A stretch of DNA of 64,000 nucleotides from Massilia aurea (GCF_024753205.1 NZ_JANUGZ010000002.1:1054001-1118000); one strand, 5' to 3'; positions 19,788 through 29,383 are shown, counted from the stretch's first letter. A program made the numbers and translations. The notes: generated by a model from the sequence alone, not told the origin.

Positions 19788-19821
19788 AATTCGACTCTGA
19801 CCCTAATTGTTGGGCTATTGC
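19788..19821 (-). repeat. REP-like repeat arm, right end of the DJ-1/TetR cassette
   Basis: An inverted partner of the 18199-18232 arm, with core AATTCGACTCTGACCC. It directly abuts the pntB stop codon at 19822. Its inner flank (AGCCAAT) matches the right inner flank of the 113-bp elements (GGCCAAT). Confidence 0.85.
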
Positions 19822-21279
19822 TTAGTCGACGGCTTTGACCATCGCTTCGATGACTTTTTTGGCGTCGCCGAAGACCATCATCGTGTTGGGTTGATAGAAC
19901 AGGTCGTTGTCCAGGCCCGCGTAGCCGGAGGCCATCGAGCGTTTGTTGACGATGATGCTTTTGGCCCGGTAGGCTTCCAGGATGGGCATGCCGGCGATCG
20001 CCGACTTCGGGTCTTTTGCGGCCGGGTTCACGACGTCGTTGGCGCCCAGGACCAGCACCACGTCGGTCTGGCCGAATTCGCCGTTGATGTCTTCCATCTC
20101 GGCCACCTGGTCGTACGGTACTTCGGCTTCCGCCAGCAGCACGTTCATGTGGCCCGGCATGCGCCCGGCCACCGGGTGGATCGCGTAGCGCACCGTCACG
20201 CCGTGCGCGGTCAGCTTGTCGACCAGTTCCTTGACCGTGTGCTGGGCGCGCGCCACGGCCAGGCCGTAGCCGGGGACGATGATGACCGACTCGGCATTCT
20301 GCAGGATGAACGCGGCGTCTTCGGCCGAGCCAGATTTGACGGGCCGCTGCTCTTTCTCCCCACCGGCATCGGCCACCGCCTCGCCGCCAAAGCCGCCCAG
20401 TAGCACATTGAAGAACGAGCGGTTCATCGCCTTGCACATGATGTACGAGAGGATCGCGCCGCTCGAGCCCACCAGCGAGCCGGCGATGATCAGCATCGCG
20501 TTGTTCAGCGAGAAGCCGATGCCCGCCGCTGCCCAGCCCGAGTACGAGTTGAGCATCGAGACCACCACCGGCATGTCGGCCCCGCCGATCGGGATGATGA
20601 TCAAGACGCCCAGCACGAACGCCAGCGCCGCCATCACGATGAACGCGCCCCATGCAGGTTCAAGGCCCTCGGCGAAGCAAAAGACCAGACCCAGCGCGAC
20701 AATCGCGATGGCGACGAACAGGTTCAGGATGTGCTGGCCCGCAAAGCGCACCGGCGCGCCCTGGAACAGGCGAAACTTGTACTTGCCCGACAGCTTGCCG
20801 AACGCGATCACCGAGCCCGAAAACGTCACCGCGCCGACGAACGTGCCGATGAACAGCTCGAGCCGGTTCCCGAACGGCAGCGGCTCGCCCCGCGTCGTGA
20901 TGTTGAAGGCCCACGGCTCGGCCACCGCCGCGATCGCGATGCAGACGGCGGCCAGCCCGATCAGCGAGTGCATCGCTGCGACCAGTTCCGGCATCTTGGT
21001 CATCTCGACCTTCTTCGCGGCGGTCGCGCCGATCGCGCCGCCCACGACCACGCCCAGTAGCACCAGGCCGAACCCCAGCCCCCCGCCCTGCTGCAGCCGC
21101 TCCTGCAGTTTGAGCATCAGCGCGATGGTAGTCAGCACCGCGATCGCCATGCCGGCCATCCCGAACGCATTGCCCAGGCGCGCGCTCGATGGCGACGACA
21201 GGCCCTTGAGCGCCTGGATGAAGCACACCGAGGCCACCAGATAGAACAGCGTGACCAGATTCATGCTGATGGCGTTCAT
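19822..21279 (-). CDS. pntB: NAD(P) transhydrogenase subunit beta
   Basis: 485 residues. It is the membrane domain II plus NADP-binding domain III of proton-translocating transhydrogenase, which makes NADPH from NADH using the proton gradient. Eight or nine hydrophobic helices occupy about residues 1-280. Domain III carries [40 protein letters not shown] and [14 protein letters not shown]. The start is [10 protein letters not shown] at 21279 (or MNLVT at 21264). The ATG overlaps the pntAB stop by four bases. Confidence 0.95.
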   Translation of the reverse strand: MNAISMNLVTLFYLVASVCFIQALKGLSSPSSARLGNAFGMAGMAIAVLTTIALMLKLQERLQQGGGLGFGLVLLGVVVGGAIGATAAKKVEMTKMPELVAAMHSLIGLAAVCIAIAAVAEPWAFNITTRGEPLPFGNRLELFIGTFVGAVTFSGSVIAFGKLSGKYKFRLFQGAPVRFAGQHILNLFVAIAIVALGLVFCFAEGLEPAWGAFIVMAALAFVLGVLIIIPIGGADMPVVVSMLNSYSGWAAAGIGFSLNNAMLIIAGSLVGSSGAILSYIMCKAMNRSFFNVLLGGFGGEAVADAGGEKEQRPVKSGSAEDAAFILQNAESVIIVPGYGLAVARAQHTVKELVDKLTAHGVTVRYAIHPVAGRMPGHMNVLLAEAEVPYDQVAEMEDINGEFGQTDVVLVLGANDVVNPAAKDPKSAIAGMPILEAYRAKSIIVNKRSMASGYAGLDNDLFYQPNTMMVFGDAKKVIEAMVKAVD

Positions 21280-21596
21280 GCCGCGTCCTCCTGCTTCGGC
21301 GCGGCCTTGGGCACCTTCTTGCGGAACATCTCCAGCATGCGCTGCGTGACCAGGAAGCCACCAAACACGTTCACGGCCGCCAGCGCCACGGCCAGCGTGC
21401 CGGCCACGCGCCCCGTCAAGCCTTCGGTCAGGCCGGCGGCCAGCATGGCGCCGACGATGACGATGGCCGATATCGCGTTGGTCACCGCCATCAGCGGCGT
21501 ATGCAGCGCCGGGGTGACGGTCCAGACCACGTGGTAGCCGACGTAGATCGCCAGCACGAAGATGATCAGGTTGATGACGGTGTGGCTGATGTCCAT
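21276..21596 (-). CDS. pntAB: NAD(P) transhydrogenase subunit alpha, membrane part (alpha-2)
   Basis: 106 residues. It is the separate membrane segment of the alpha subunit found in organisms with split PntA. Three or four hydrophobic helices ([58 protein letters not shown]) are followed by a charged tail ([15 protein letters not shown]). It overlaps pntB by four bases and follows pntAA by 53 bp. Confidence 0.93.
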   Translation of the reverse strand: MDISHTVINLIIFVLAIYVGYHVVWTVTPALHTPLMAVTNAISAIVIVGAMLAAGLTEGLTGRVAGTLAVALAAVNVFGGFLVTQRMLEMFRKKVPKAAPKQEDAA

Positions 21597-21649
21597 GGTG
21601 TCTCCTGTCGGTTCTTGTCAACGATGCCAACGTCTTCGATGCCAACGTC

Positions 21650-22762
21650 TTATGTGCGCAGCAGTTCTCCGGCGCCGCACATCAGGGTCGCGCGCACGAT
21701 CTCGTCGTCGCGGTCGATATGAAACTGACCGTCGGCGTCAATCACCAGCTTGAGAAAATCCAGCACATTGCGCGCATAAAGGGCCGAGGCATCGGCCGGC
21801 ACCAGCGTGGCCAGATCGGGCTCGCCGATGATGTGCACGCCGTGCTTGAGGACAGTGGCGCCGATCTCGCTCAGCACGCAGTTGCCGCCCTGCGCCACGG
21901 CCATGTCGACGATCACGGACCCCGGCTTCATGGCGCGCACGGTGTCTTCGCCGATCAGCACCGGCGCGCGCCGCCCGGGAATCAGGGCGGTGGTAATGAT
22001 GATGTCGGCCAGCTTCGCGCGTTCGTGCACGAGCTGCGCCTGGCGCCGCATCCAGTCGGCCGGCATTGCGCGCGCATAGCCACCGCTGCCGGCCGCGATC
22101 TCGCGCTCTTCGTCGGTTTCATACGGCACGTCGATGAATTTTGCGCCAAGCGACTCCACCTGCTCTTTCACCGGCGGGCGCACGTCGGACGCTTCGATCA
22201 CGGCGCCCAGCCGCTTGGCGGTGGCGATTGCCTGCAGGCCAGCCACCCCGACGCCCATGATCAGCACGCGCGCCGCCTTGACGGTGCCGGCGGCCGTCAT
22301 CAGCATCGGCATGAAGCGCCCGTAGGTATTCGCGGCCAGCAGGATGGCCTTGTAGCCGGCGATGTTCGCCTGCGACGACAGCACGTCGAGCGATTGCGCA
22401 CGCGTGATGCGTGGCGCGGCTTCCAGGGCAAAGGCGGTGATGCCGGCCGTGGCCAGTGCGGCGAGATTCTCACCATCGAAGGGATCGAGCATCCCGACCA
22501 GGACTGCTTCGCGGCGCATCAAGGCCAGCTCGGCAGCGGCCGGACTGCGCACCTTGAGCACCAGGTCGGCGCCGAACGCGCCCGGCGCATCGACGATGAC
22601 GGCGCCGGCGGCTTCGAACGCGGCATCCGGCGCCGCCGCATGCAGGCCGGCGCCGGCCTGCACCACGACCGCGTGGCGCGCGGCCAGCTTTTTCACGGTC
22701 TCGGGGGTGGCTGCAACACGGGTCTCGCCCGGCCGGGTTTCGGCCGGAATACCAATTCTCAT
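21650..22762 (-). CDS. pntAA: NAD(P) transhydrogenase subunit alpha, NAD-binding part (alpha-1)
   Basis: 370 residues. This is soluble domain I, which binds NAD(H). It is related to alanine dehydrogenase: MRIGIPAETRPGETRVAATP at the N-terminus and the Rossmann loop MGVGVAGLQAIATAKRLGAV (about residues 172-191). The sequence GGAGGGATCC lies directly before the ATG at 22762, which decides for this start over the in-frame ATG at 22774 that overlaps the ribosome site. It is first in the pntAA-pntAB-pntB operon. Confidence 0.95.
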   Translation of the reverse strand: MRIGIPAETRPGETRVAATPETVKKLAARHAVVVQAGAGLHAAAPDAAFEAAGAVIVDAPGAFGADLVLKVRSPAAAELALMRREAVLVGMLDPFDGENLAALATAGITAFALEAAPRITRAQSLDVLSSQANIAGYKAILLAANTYGRFMPMLMTAAGTVKAARVLIMGVGVAGLQAIATAKRLGAVIEASDVRPPVKEQVESLGAKFIDVPYETDEEREIAAGSGGYARAMPADWMRRQAQLVHERAKLADIIITTALIPGRRAPVLIGEDTVRAMKPGSVIVDMAVAQGGNCVLSEIGATVLKHGVHIIGEPDLATLVPADASALYARNVLDFLKLVIDADGQFHIDRDDEIVRATLMCGAGELLRT

Positions 22763-23010
22763 GGATCCCTCCATTCGTTGAACTGCCGCGCCAGCAAATC
22801 TATCACGTCTTTACAGTGATTGTTCAAATATTAAATTTACGTAGCCGATTTGATCCTTGGTAGACGCGGTGCAGGGCGCACCGGGCCATGATGGTTGTTT
22901 TTGCGTCAGATCAAGCCCGATTAACCACATGCCAACGTTGCAGGAAGCGACCGGCTGAGCAAACACGGGCCTTGTCAAGGTAGAATACCGGCTCATTTTC
23001 AAGGACAGGC

Positions 23011-23493
23011 ATGAGCGATATCTTCAAACCATCGGTTACCGTGGCAGCGATCATCGAGCACGAGGGCCGGTTCCTGCTGATCGAAGAAGAGACGAGCGAA
23101 GGTATCAAGCTGAACCAGCCCGCCGGCCATCTCGACCCGCACGAATCGCTGGAACAGGCGGTGGTGCGCGAAGCGCTCGAAGAAACGGCGCACGAATTCA
23201 TCCCGCGCTCGCTGGTGGGCATGTACATGTCGCGCTACCACTCGAAGTCGCGCAATGCCGACGTCACCTATCTGCGCTTTACCTTCGCCGGCAGCGTCGG
23301 GCGCCAGTTCGACCAGCCGCTCGACGAAGGCATCCTGCGCACCATGTGGATGACGCGCGACGAAATCGCCGCCACGGTCGACCGCCACCGCAGCCCGATC
23401 GTGCTGCGCTGCGTGGACGACTACCTGGCCGGCCAGAGCACGCCGCTCTCGCTGCTGCACACCCACCCTTCGGTCTTCGAAGGCGGGATCTGA
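23011..23493 (+). CDS. nudJ: Nudix hydrolase, NudJ-like
   Basis: 160 residues. It is a nucleotide pyrophosphatase/phosphatase. The Nudix box reads GHLDPHESLEQAVVREALEE, then TA (G-x5-E-x7-REALEE), with all metal-binding Glu present; the usual Gly after EET is Ala. Its N-terminus (FKPSVTVAAIIEHEGRFLLI) is like E. coli NudJ/YmfB, a phosphatase for HMP-PP and nucleotide substrates. The neighbouring mnmA is also the E. coli neighbour of nudJ. AAGGACAGGC precedes the ATG. Confidence 0.85.
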   Translation: MSDIFKPSVTVAAIIEHEGRFLLIEEETSEGIKLNQPAGHLDPHESLEQAVVREALEETAHEFIPRSLVGMYMSRYHSKSRNADVTYLRFTFAGSVGRQFDQPLDEGILRTMWMTRDEIAATVDRHRSPIVLRCVDDYLAGQSTPLSLLHTHPSVFEGGI

Positions 23494-23514
23494 AGAATTC
23501 ACTACGGACGTAAC

Positions 23515-24627
23515 ATGCGCAAGAAAAAAGTCGTGATCGGGATGTCGGGCGGAGTCGACTCCTCGGTCGCGGCCTGGATGCTCAAGGAACAAGGCTATGA
23601 CGTGGTCGGCCTGTTCATGAAGAACTGGGAAGACGACGACGATTCCGAATACTGCTCGACGCGCCAGGACTGGATCGACGCGGCCAGCGTGGCCGACGTG
23701 GTCGGCGTGGACATCGAGGCGGTCAACTTCGCCGCCGAATACAAGGACCGCGTGTTCGCCGAGTTCCTGCGCGAATACCAGGCCGGTCGCACGCCGAACC
23801 CGGACGTGCTGTGCAACGCCGAAATCAAGTTCAAGGCCTTTCTCGACCATGCGATGAAGCTGGGCGCCGACCTGATCGCCACCGGCCACTATGCGCGCGT
23901 GCGCGAAAATACGGCCAGCGGCAGCTTCGAGCTGCTCAAAGCCTTCGACGCCACCAAGGACCAGAGTTATTTTCTGCATCGCCTGAGCCAGGCGCAGTTG
24001 TCCAAGTCGCTGTTCCCGCTGGGCGAGATCCCGAAAACCGAAGTGCGCAAGATCGCCGAAAAACTCCAGCTGCCCAACGCGGCCAAGAAGGATTCGACCG
24101 GCATCTGCTTTATCGGCGAGCGGCCGTTCCGCGACTTCTTGAACCGCTACCTGGCCTATAAGCCGGGCCCGATCCGGCTCGACGACGGCACGCAGGTGGG
24201 CGAGCACGTCGGCCTGTCGTTCTACACGCTGGGCCAGCGCAAGGGCATCGGCATCGGGGGCCTGAAGTCACGCAAGACCGCTGACGGCATCAGCGAGCCA
24301 TGGTTCGTGGCGCGCAAGGACATCGAGGCCAACACGCTCTATATCGTGCAGGGCCACGACCATCCGTGGCTGCTGTCGGACCGGCTTGAAGCCGGCCAGG
24401 CCAGCTGGATCGCCGGCCACGCACCGGCGGCCGGCGCGCTGTCGGCCAAGACCCGCTACCGCCAGGCCGACATGGCCTGCCGCGTGCTGGCCGATGGCGA
24501 CGCGCGCTTCGCGCTCGACTTCGATGAAGCCCAATGGGCAGTCACGCCGGGCCAGTCGGCCGTGCTGTACGACGGCGACGTGTGCCTGGGCGGCGGCATC
24601 ATCGACGTGCGCTCAAGCGCCGCCTGA
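23515..24627 (+). CDS. mnmA: tRNA 2-thiouridine(34) synthase MnmA (TrmU)
   Basis: 370 residues. It thiolates U34 of tRNA-Lys, Glu and Gln in an ATP-dependent reaction with sulfur relayed from IscS/Tus. The PP-loop is [20 protein letters not shown] (about residues 9-28). The first catalytic Cys is in [12 protein letters not shown] (near residue 102) and the second in [10 protein letters not shown] (near residue 198). It follows nudJ by 21 bp and is probably co-transcribed. Its 3' end faces the EAL-domain gene 7 bp away, with no clear terminator between. Confidence 0.97.
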   Translation: MRKKKVVIGMSGGVDSSVAAWMLKEQGYDVVGLFMKNWEDDDDSEYCSTRQDWIDAASVADVVGVDIEAVNFAAEYKDRVFAEFLREYQAGRTPNPDVLCNAEIKFKAFLDHAMKLGADLIATGHYARVRENTASGSFELLKAFDATKDQSYFLHRLSQAQLSKSLFPLGEIPKTEVRKIAEKLQLPNAAKKDSTGICFIGERPFRDFLNRYLAYKPGPIRLDDGTQVGEHVGLSFYTLGQRKGIGIGGLKSRKTADGISEPWFVARKDIEANTLYIVQGHDHPWLLSDRLEAGQASWIAGHAPAAGALSAKTRYRQADMACRVLADGDARFALDFDEAQWAVTPGQSAVLYDGDVCLGGGIIDVRSSAA

Positions 24628-24634
24628 CGACACA

Positions 24635-26413
24635 TCAAGGCTGGCGCGCCGCCAGCCACTCCACCAGCACGGCGGGCGCCAGCGGCCGCGCGTGCAGGTA
24701 GCCCTGGACCTCGTCACAGCCGGCCAGGCGCAGGAAATCTTCCACCTCCACCGTTTCGACGCCTTCGGCCACGACCTTGTGACCGAGGTCGTGCGACAGC
24801 TTGATCATCGTGCCCACCAGCGCGCGGCAGCGTTCGTCCTGGACCAGGTTGCGCATGAAGCTCTGGTCGATCTTGACCACGTTCGCCGGCAGGCTTTGCA
24901 GGTACGACAGGCTGCTGTAGCCGGTGCCGAAGTCGTCGATCGCCAGTTGCACACCGGCGCGTCCGAGGCGTTCGAGCGTGGCCTGCGCAACCTTTGGGTT
25001 GCGCATCAGCGCGCTCTCGGTCAGCTCGATCACGAGGCACGATGGCGCCAGACCGTGGTGCTGCAACTCCATCAGCACGCGATCACAGAAATCCGGCTCT
25101 TCCAGGTTCACGGCCGAGACATTCACCGCCACCTGCAATGCCAGACCATCCCGGCGCCACGCGACCATCTGGCGCAGCGCCGCGCGCAGCACCCACTCGG
25201 TGGTGGCGCGCGCCAGTGACGTCGTCTCGATCACCGGCATGAATTCGCCGGGCGAGATCGCGCCGGCCGTCGGATGGTTCCAGCGCAGCAGCGCTTCAAC
25301 GCCGACACAGGCCCCGTCGAGCAGGCTGACCTTGGGCTGGAACACGAGATGCAGTTCGTCCTCGCTCGCGAGCGCGGCGCCGAATTCCGTCACCAGCCAG
25401 AAGCGGCGCTGCAGGATCGCGTCGTGATGCGACGAAAACACGCGCACGCAGCGTTCGGCCGCCAGCGCATCGTGCGCGGCGCTGTGCATATTGCGCAGCA
25501 GGTCCAGGCCCTCGGTCTGGCCGACCGTGAACGGCGCAATGCCCACCGTCGTCGTCGTGATCAGGCGCGCCTGGCCATAACTGGCGCGCGCATCGAGCCA
25601 CGACTGCATCTGCTCGCAGAACGGCTCGATCGACAGGCCGCGCGGCGCGAAGAACGCAAACTGCGTGCTGCCCACATGATAGATCTTGCCGGCGCCGCCC
25701 AGGCGCAGCTGCGGCACCGTTTCACGCACCATGTCGTCGAGATAGCTCGAACCCATGACGCGCTGGGCATCGCTCAGTTCCTGCGGGCTGGCCAGGCTGA
25801 TCAGGGCGGCGAGGCGCACCTCGCCATTTGGCTCGTACAATTCCAGATCGTTGAAGTCGATAATGAACTGGTTGCGGTTCGGCAGGCCGCTGACCGGATC
25901 GACGCGCCCGAACGCATGCTGCAGTTCGATCTGCGCCATCACCATGGTCGCCAGGTCCGTCAGCGCCTGGCGCTCGGCCAGGCTGACCTGGCGCGGCTCG
26001 GTACCGAGCACGCACATCGCGCCGAGGCAAAAGCCTTCGCTGGTCGTGAGCGGCGCGCCGGCATAGAAGCGGATACCGCCTTCAGCCAGCGGGCTGTCGC
26101 GGAAATACGGGTCTTCCAGCAGATCCGGCACGACCAGTACCTCGCGCTCGTCCGACACCATCGCGCAGGGCGCTCTCATCCGCGGAATCGTGTCGTGGGT
26201 AATACCGACCTTCGATTTGAACCATTGACGGTTAGCGTCGGTCAGCGACACCGCCGCGATCGGCAACCCGAACAACTGCGCAGCCATGCGCGTGATGCGA
26301 TCGAACGCTTCGCTGGGCGGGCTGTCGAGCAGCTCCAGACGACGCAGGGCATCGAGACGGGCAGTCTCGTACTGGGGCGACGCACAGTGCGGTTGGAAGA
26401 GCGGAGGATTCAT
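24635..26413 (-). CDS. GAF - degenerate GGDEF - EAL cyclic-di-GMP phosphodiesterase
   Basis: 592 residues from the ATG at 26413. Domains: GAF at about residues 20-165 (RQWFKSKVGI, AMVSDEREVLVVPDLLEDP), a GGDEF-like domain at about 170-325 introduced by DPVSGLPNRNQF, and EAL at about 335-590. The GGDEF active-site motif is replaced by GSTQF, so cyclase activity is not expected. The EAL residues are intact: VEALLRW, NVSAVNL, ELTES, DDFGTGYSS, KIDQSFM, AEGVE and QGY. It should hydrolyse c-di-GMP, with GAF and the dead GGDEF as regulatory parts. It is divergent from an HTH protein carrying a related GAF domain. Confidence 0.93.
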   Translation of the reverse strand: MNPPLFQPHCASPQYETARLDALRRLELLDSPPSEAFDRITRMAAQLFGLPIAAVSLTDANRQWFKSKVGITHDTIPRMRAPCAMVSDEREVLVVPDLLEDPYFRDSPLAEGGIRFYAGAPLTTSEGFCLGAMCVLGTEPRQVSLAERQALTDLATMVMAQIELQHAFGRVDPVSGLPNRNQFIIDFNDLELYEPNGEVRLAALISLASPQELSDAQRVMGSSYLDDMVRETVPQLRLGGAGKIYHVGSTQFAFFAPRGLSIEPFCEQMQSWLDARASYGQARLITTTTVGIAPFTVGQTEGLDLLRNMHSAAHDALAAERCVRVFSSHHDAILQRRFWLVTEFGAALASEDELHLVFQPKVSLLDGACVGVEALLRWNHPTAGAISPGEFMPVIETTSLARATTEWVLRAALRQMVAWRRDGLALQVAVNVSAVNLEEPDFCDRVLMELQHHGLAPSCLVIELTESALMRNPKVAQATLERLGRAGVQLAIDDFGTGYSSLSYLQSLPANVVKIDQSFMRNLVQDERCRALVGTMIKLSHDLGHKVVAEGVETVEVEDFLRLAGCDEVQGYLHARPLAPAVLVEWLAARQP

Positions 26414-26580
26414 GAAAAGACGACGCGCCGTTGCGCGTAAATATGACGAATATGACGGACAGAATCTATTGTTGCTAATAAAAAACTTAAGGTCAATCAT
26501 TATTTTCAAGCGAATCGTTATATTCGTCATTTTTAGTTGCTTCGTGTAAAATAAAAGCAGCGAATCACACGAACGATGTC

Positions 26581-27327
26581 ATGAAAACACATGAATTTAA
26601 CGATCCGATACTGACTACCCGCGAAGCAGCGCAGTTGCTTGGTGTTGCTGTCAGTACGGCCCAGGTATGGATGGAGAGCGGTGATTTGCCGGCCTGGAAG
26701 ACGCCGGGCGGCCATCGCCGTGTGCTCTACAGCGCCGTCATGCGCCTGATGCGCGAGCGCATGGCCTCAAAGGATGAGGTCAAGGCAGTCAGGCAGGCGG
26801 GTGCTGCGGAACTGGCGACCGAGTTCTTGCCGGCTTCGGCGCCGGACTACCCGGTCCCGGCTAATGAGGCGCAGCGGCTGGCGGCACTCGCGCAAAGCGG
26901 CCTGATGAATTCGGAAGATGACGCCGCCTTCGATCGCCTGACGTGGCTCGCTGGCCACGCCACGGGCTGCCCCATGTCCCTGATCACCCTGCTGTCCGCG
27001 CAGCGCCAGTGGTGCAAGTCGCGGGTCGGGATGGAAAACCGCGAGACCACGCGTTCATTGGCCTTCTGCAGTCACGCGCTGATGCAGGACGAGCCTTTCG
27101 TGGTCGAGGATGCCAGTGCCGATCCGCGCTTTGCCGACAACCCGATGGTCACCGGCGCGCCGTTCATCCGTTTCTATGCCGGCTACCCGGTACGCACCGC
27201 CGACGGGCTCGCGCTGGGCTCGCTGTGCGTGCTCGATACCGAGCCGCGCCGCCTGCGCGAGCGCGAGATGCGCGCACTGCGTGAACTGGCCGTGCTTGCA
27301 TCGGACGAAGTGCAGCGCCGCGCATAG
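26581..27327 (+). CDS. Excisionase/MerR-type HTH - GAF domain protein
   Basis: 248 residues. The N-terminal helix-turn-helix (LTTREAAQLLGVAVSTAQVW, then SGDLPAWKTPGGHRRV, residues 11-50) is of the BldC/excisionase DNA-binding type. A GAF domain fills about residues 95-245 (RQWCKSRVGM, ALMQDEPFVVEDASADPRF, IRFYAGYPVRTADGLALGSL). The GAF is clearly related to that of the divergent EAL protein (shared RQW-KS-VG, RFYAG-P and GLCVL-TEPR-like blocks). The likely role is signal-dependent transcription control of its neighbours. The 167-bp AT-rich divergent region upstream is the obvious place to look for its binding site. Confidence 0.85.
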   Translation: MKTHEFNDPILTTREAAQLLGVAVSTAQVWMESGDLPAWKTPGGHRRVLYSAVMRLMRERMASKDEVKAVRQAGAAELATEFLPASAPDYPVPANEAQRLAALAQSGLMNSEDDAAFDRLTWLAGHATGCPMSLITLLSAQRQWCKSRVGMENRETTRSLAFCSHALMQDEPFVVEDASADPRFADNPMVTGAPFIRFYAGYPVRTADGLALGSLCVLDTEPRRLREREMRALRELAVLASDEVQRRA

Positions 27328-27333
27328 CCTGTA

Positions 27334-27729
27334 TCAGCCCGGCTTGCCCGGCGCCTGCTGCTGCTTGACGAAGGCAATGACGGTATTGCGGATCGTCTTG
27401 AGCACGGTGTCGGCCTTGAACGGCTTGACGATGAAGCCATGCACGCCACGCGCCAGTGCGCTCTGGACCGCGGCGGCGTCGAGCGTGCCCGACACCAGAA
27501 ACACGAGCGTCTTGGGCAGCGTCGCGCGCAGCTGCTCGACCACGTCGCTGCCGTCCTCGACCTGTTCGCGCGCGATGCAGATCACGTGCGGGTGGTGCTT
27601 GACTGCCAGCGCCAACCCCAGCGCGCTGGTGTGCGTGGCGCCGACCACGTCGTAGCTGCCGTCGGCCAGCACGGTGCCGAGCGTTGCGCGCGAGACGGCG
27701 TTTGCATCCACGATGACCGCTTTGAGCAT
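27334..27729 (-). CDS. Receiver-domain protein lacking the phospho-acceptor aspartate
   Basis: 131 residues, a single CheY-like domain (MLKAVIVDANAVSRATLGTV). The switch residues Ser (FLVSG) and Lys (IVKPF) are present. At the phosphorylation site the CheY pattern D-x4-P-x2-D-G is replaced by I-A-R-E-Q-V-E-D-G (about residues 54-62), so no Asp stands at the CheY D57 position. The N-terminal acidic pair is reduced to VDA. It is therefore a pseudo-receiver, probably acting as a protein-protein interaction module. It ends 6 bp from the convergent HTH-GAF gene. Confidence 0.85.
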   Translation of the reverse strand: MLKAVIVDANAVSRATLGTVLADGSYDVVGATHTSALGLALAVKHHPHVICIAREQVEDGSDVVEQLRATLPKTLVFLVSGTLDAAAVQSALARGVHGFIVKPFKADTVLKTIRNTVIAFVKQQQAPGKPG

Positions 27730-27762
27730 AGCTTCACATTCCTTGTCAGTGCGCTGAAAAAA

Positions 27763-28545
27763 TCAGCCTTCGTACGCCAGTGTTTTCCATGTCACGCCCA
27801 GGCGCACGTCCAGTTTCAGCGACACCAGACAGCGTGACATCTCCAGTATCTCACGCTCCGCGCGCAATCTCTCGCCAAGTGGCGTCTTGAGGATGCCGGC
27901 GCCGGCCATCACGGCCTCGAGATTGCCATACGCACCCAGCAGGCGCGCCGCCGTTTTCATGCCGACCTTCGACACGCCCGGCACGCCATCGGTCGGGTCG
28001 CCCATCAGCGCCAGCAGGTCGTGCAGTTGCTCGGGCGCCACGCCAAAGCGTGCACGGACCCAGGCGTCGTCGTGCCACTCGTTCTTGAAATGATCCCACA
28101 CCAGCGCGCCGTGCGCGATCAGTGGATGCAGATCCTTGTCGGTGGTGGCCACCACCGCCGTGCCGCGGCCTTCGGACAGCCAGCGCATCACGCCAGTAGC
28201 GATCACATCGTCGGCTTCGACCTCGGGCACCATCAGCACATGCAGGCCCGCCGCGCGCAGGCGGTCGTGAAATTCGGGCAGCGCCGCGCGCAGTTCGGAC
28301 GGCATCGCCGCCCTGCCCTCGCGGTAGCGCGGATACAGCGCATGGCGCCAGGTGGGGCCGCCATAATCAAAAGCAGCCAGCACGTGGGTCGGCGCATGCG
28401 CCTCGAGCACGTTGCGAAACGACGAGAACGCATGGCGCAGCGCGATGCTCGCCTTCAGGTCGGAATCGGGCTCGGGGCTGGCTTCGTAGACGCGGCGCAC
28501 GATGTTCAGGCCGTCGATCGCGAGCAGCTTTCCCGGGTTAGACAT
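27763..28545 (-). CDS. xni: 5'-3' exonuclease / flap endonuclease (Xni-like)
   Basis: 260 residues from the ATG at 28545 (MSNPGKLLAIDGLNIVRRVY). It has the PolA-type 5' nuclease fold without polymerase. Metal-binding acids are at DGLN, EVEADDVIATGVM and TTDKDLHPLI. The DNA-binding helix-hairpin-helix is GDPTDGVPGVSKVGMKTAAR (about residues 185-204). Standalone proteins of this size correspond to E. coli ExoIX/Xni, which processes flaps. It stands apart from neighbours, 33 bp upstream of the receiver gene on the same strand. Confidence 0.88.
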   Translation of the reverse strand: MSNPGKLLAIDGLNIVRRVYEASPEPDSDLKASIALRHAFSSFRNVLEAHAPTHVLAAFDYGGPTWRHALYPRYREGRAAMPSELRAALPEFHDRLRAAGLHVLMVPEVEADDVIATGVMRWLSEGRGTAVVATTDKDLHPLIAHGALVWDHFKNEWHDDAWVRARFGVAPEQLHDLLALMGDPTDGVPGVSKVGMKTAARLLGAYGNLEAVMAGAGILKTPLGERLRAEREILEMSRCLVSLKLDVRLGVTWKTLAYEG

Positions 28546-28632
28546 GTGATGTGGGCATGAAGAGACGTGAAGGCGCCCATCATAAACCGGTTGCACGGTC
28601 GCGGGAAGGTGGCGACCGTGGTGGGACTGGCC

Positions 28633-29313
28633 CTACTTCGCGTATGCGTACTCGCCACCGCGCTCGAGCGCGCGGCGATACGCCGGCCGCGCATGGATGC
28701 GGGCCAGGAAATCGGTCAGGTTCGGGTACTTGGCGTCAAGCCCGCCGCGCGAGGCGGCCGCTTCCAGCGGAAAGCTCAGCTGGATGTCGGCGGCGCTGAA
28801 TTCTTCGCCGGCGAACCACGGGTGCTTGCCCAGTTCGGCTTCAAGATACGACAGTTGCAGCGCGATCTGCGGCAGCACGAAGGTGCCCTTGACCTTCTGC
28901 GCGATGCCGCGCGCGATCGGCTTGGCAAAGAACGGCATCGGCGTGCTTTCGATCTTGTCGAACACGAGCTTGAGCAGCAGCGGCGACATCATCGAGCCTT
29001 CGGCAAAATGCAGAAAGTGCGTGTAGCGCAGGCGCGCCGGCGTGCGGGCGGCGGGCACCAGGCGGGGGGCGTCCGTATCGGAGGCACGCGCGGTGAGGTA
29101 TTCGACGATCGCGCCCGACTCGGCCACCACGAGGTCGCCATCGGTGATCACGGGCGACTTGCCCAGCGGGTGCACGGCCTTGAGTTCAGGTGGGGCCAGC
29201 ATCGTCTTGGGATCGCGCTCGTAGCGCTTGATCTCGTACTCGAGTCCGAGTTCTTCGAGCAGCCAGAGGATGCGCTGCGAGCGCGAATTGTTCAGGTGGT
29301 GGACGACGATCAT
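28633..29313 (-). CDS. Glutathione S-transferase family protein
   Basis: 226 residues. The thioredoxin-like N-domain is MIVVHHLNNSRSQRILWLLE, with Ser in the SRSQR active-site position. The cis-Pro glutathione site is KSPVITDGDLVVAESGAIVE (about residues 52-71). The helical C-domain contains FAGEEFSAADIQLSFPLE, the conserved N-capping motif. The substrate is unknown. The nearest subgroup resembles the yeast Gtt1-like/beta-proteobacterial class. Confidence 0.88.
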   Translation of the reverse strand: MIVVHHLNNSRSQRILWLLEELGLEYEIKRYERDPKTMLAPPELKAVHPLGKSPVITDGDLVVAESGAIVEYLTARASDTDAPRLVPAARTPARLRYTHFLHFAEGSMMSPLLLKLVFDKIESTPMPFFAKPIARGIAQKVKGTFVLPQIALQLSYLEAELGKHPWFAGEEFSAADIQLSFPLEAAASRGGLDAKYPNLTDFLARIHARPAYRRALERGGEYAYAK

Positions 29314-29383
29314 GGCGTGGACAGGAAAGTGGAGATGGCGGCCAGCTTAGCACCGTTGGCCACGCACCTGCAGCCCGCTAGCG

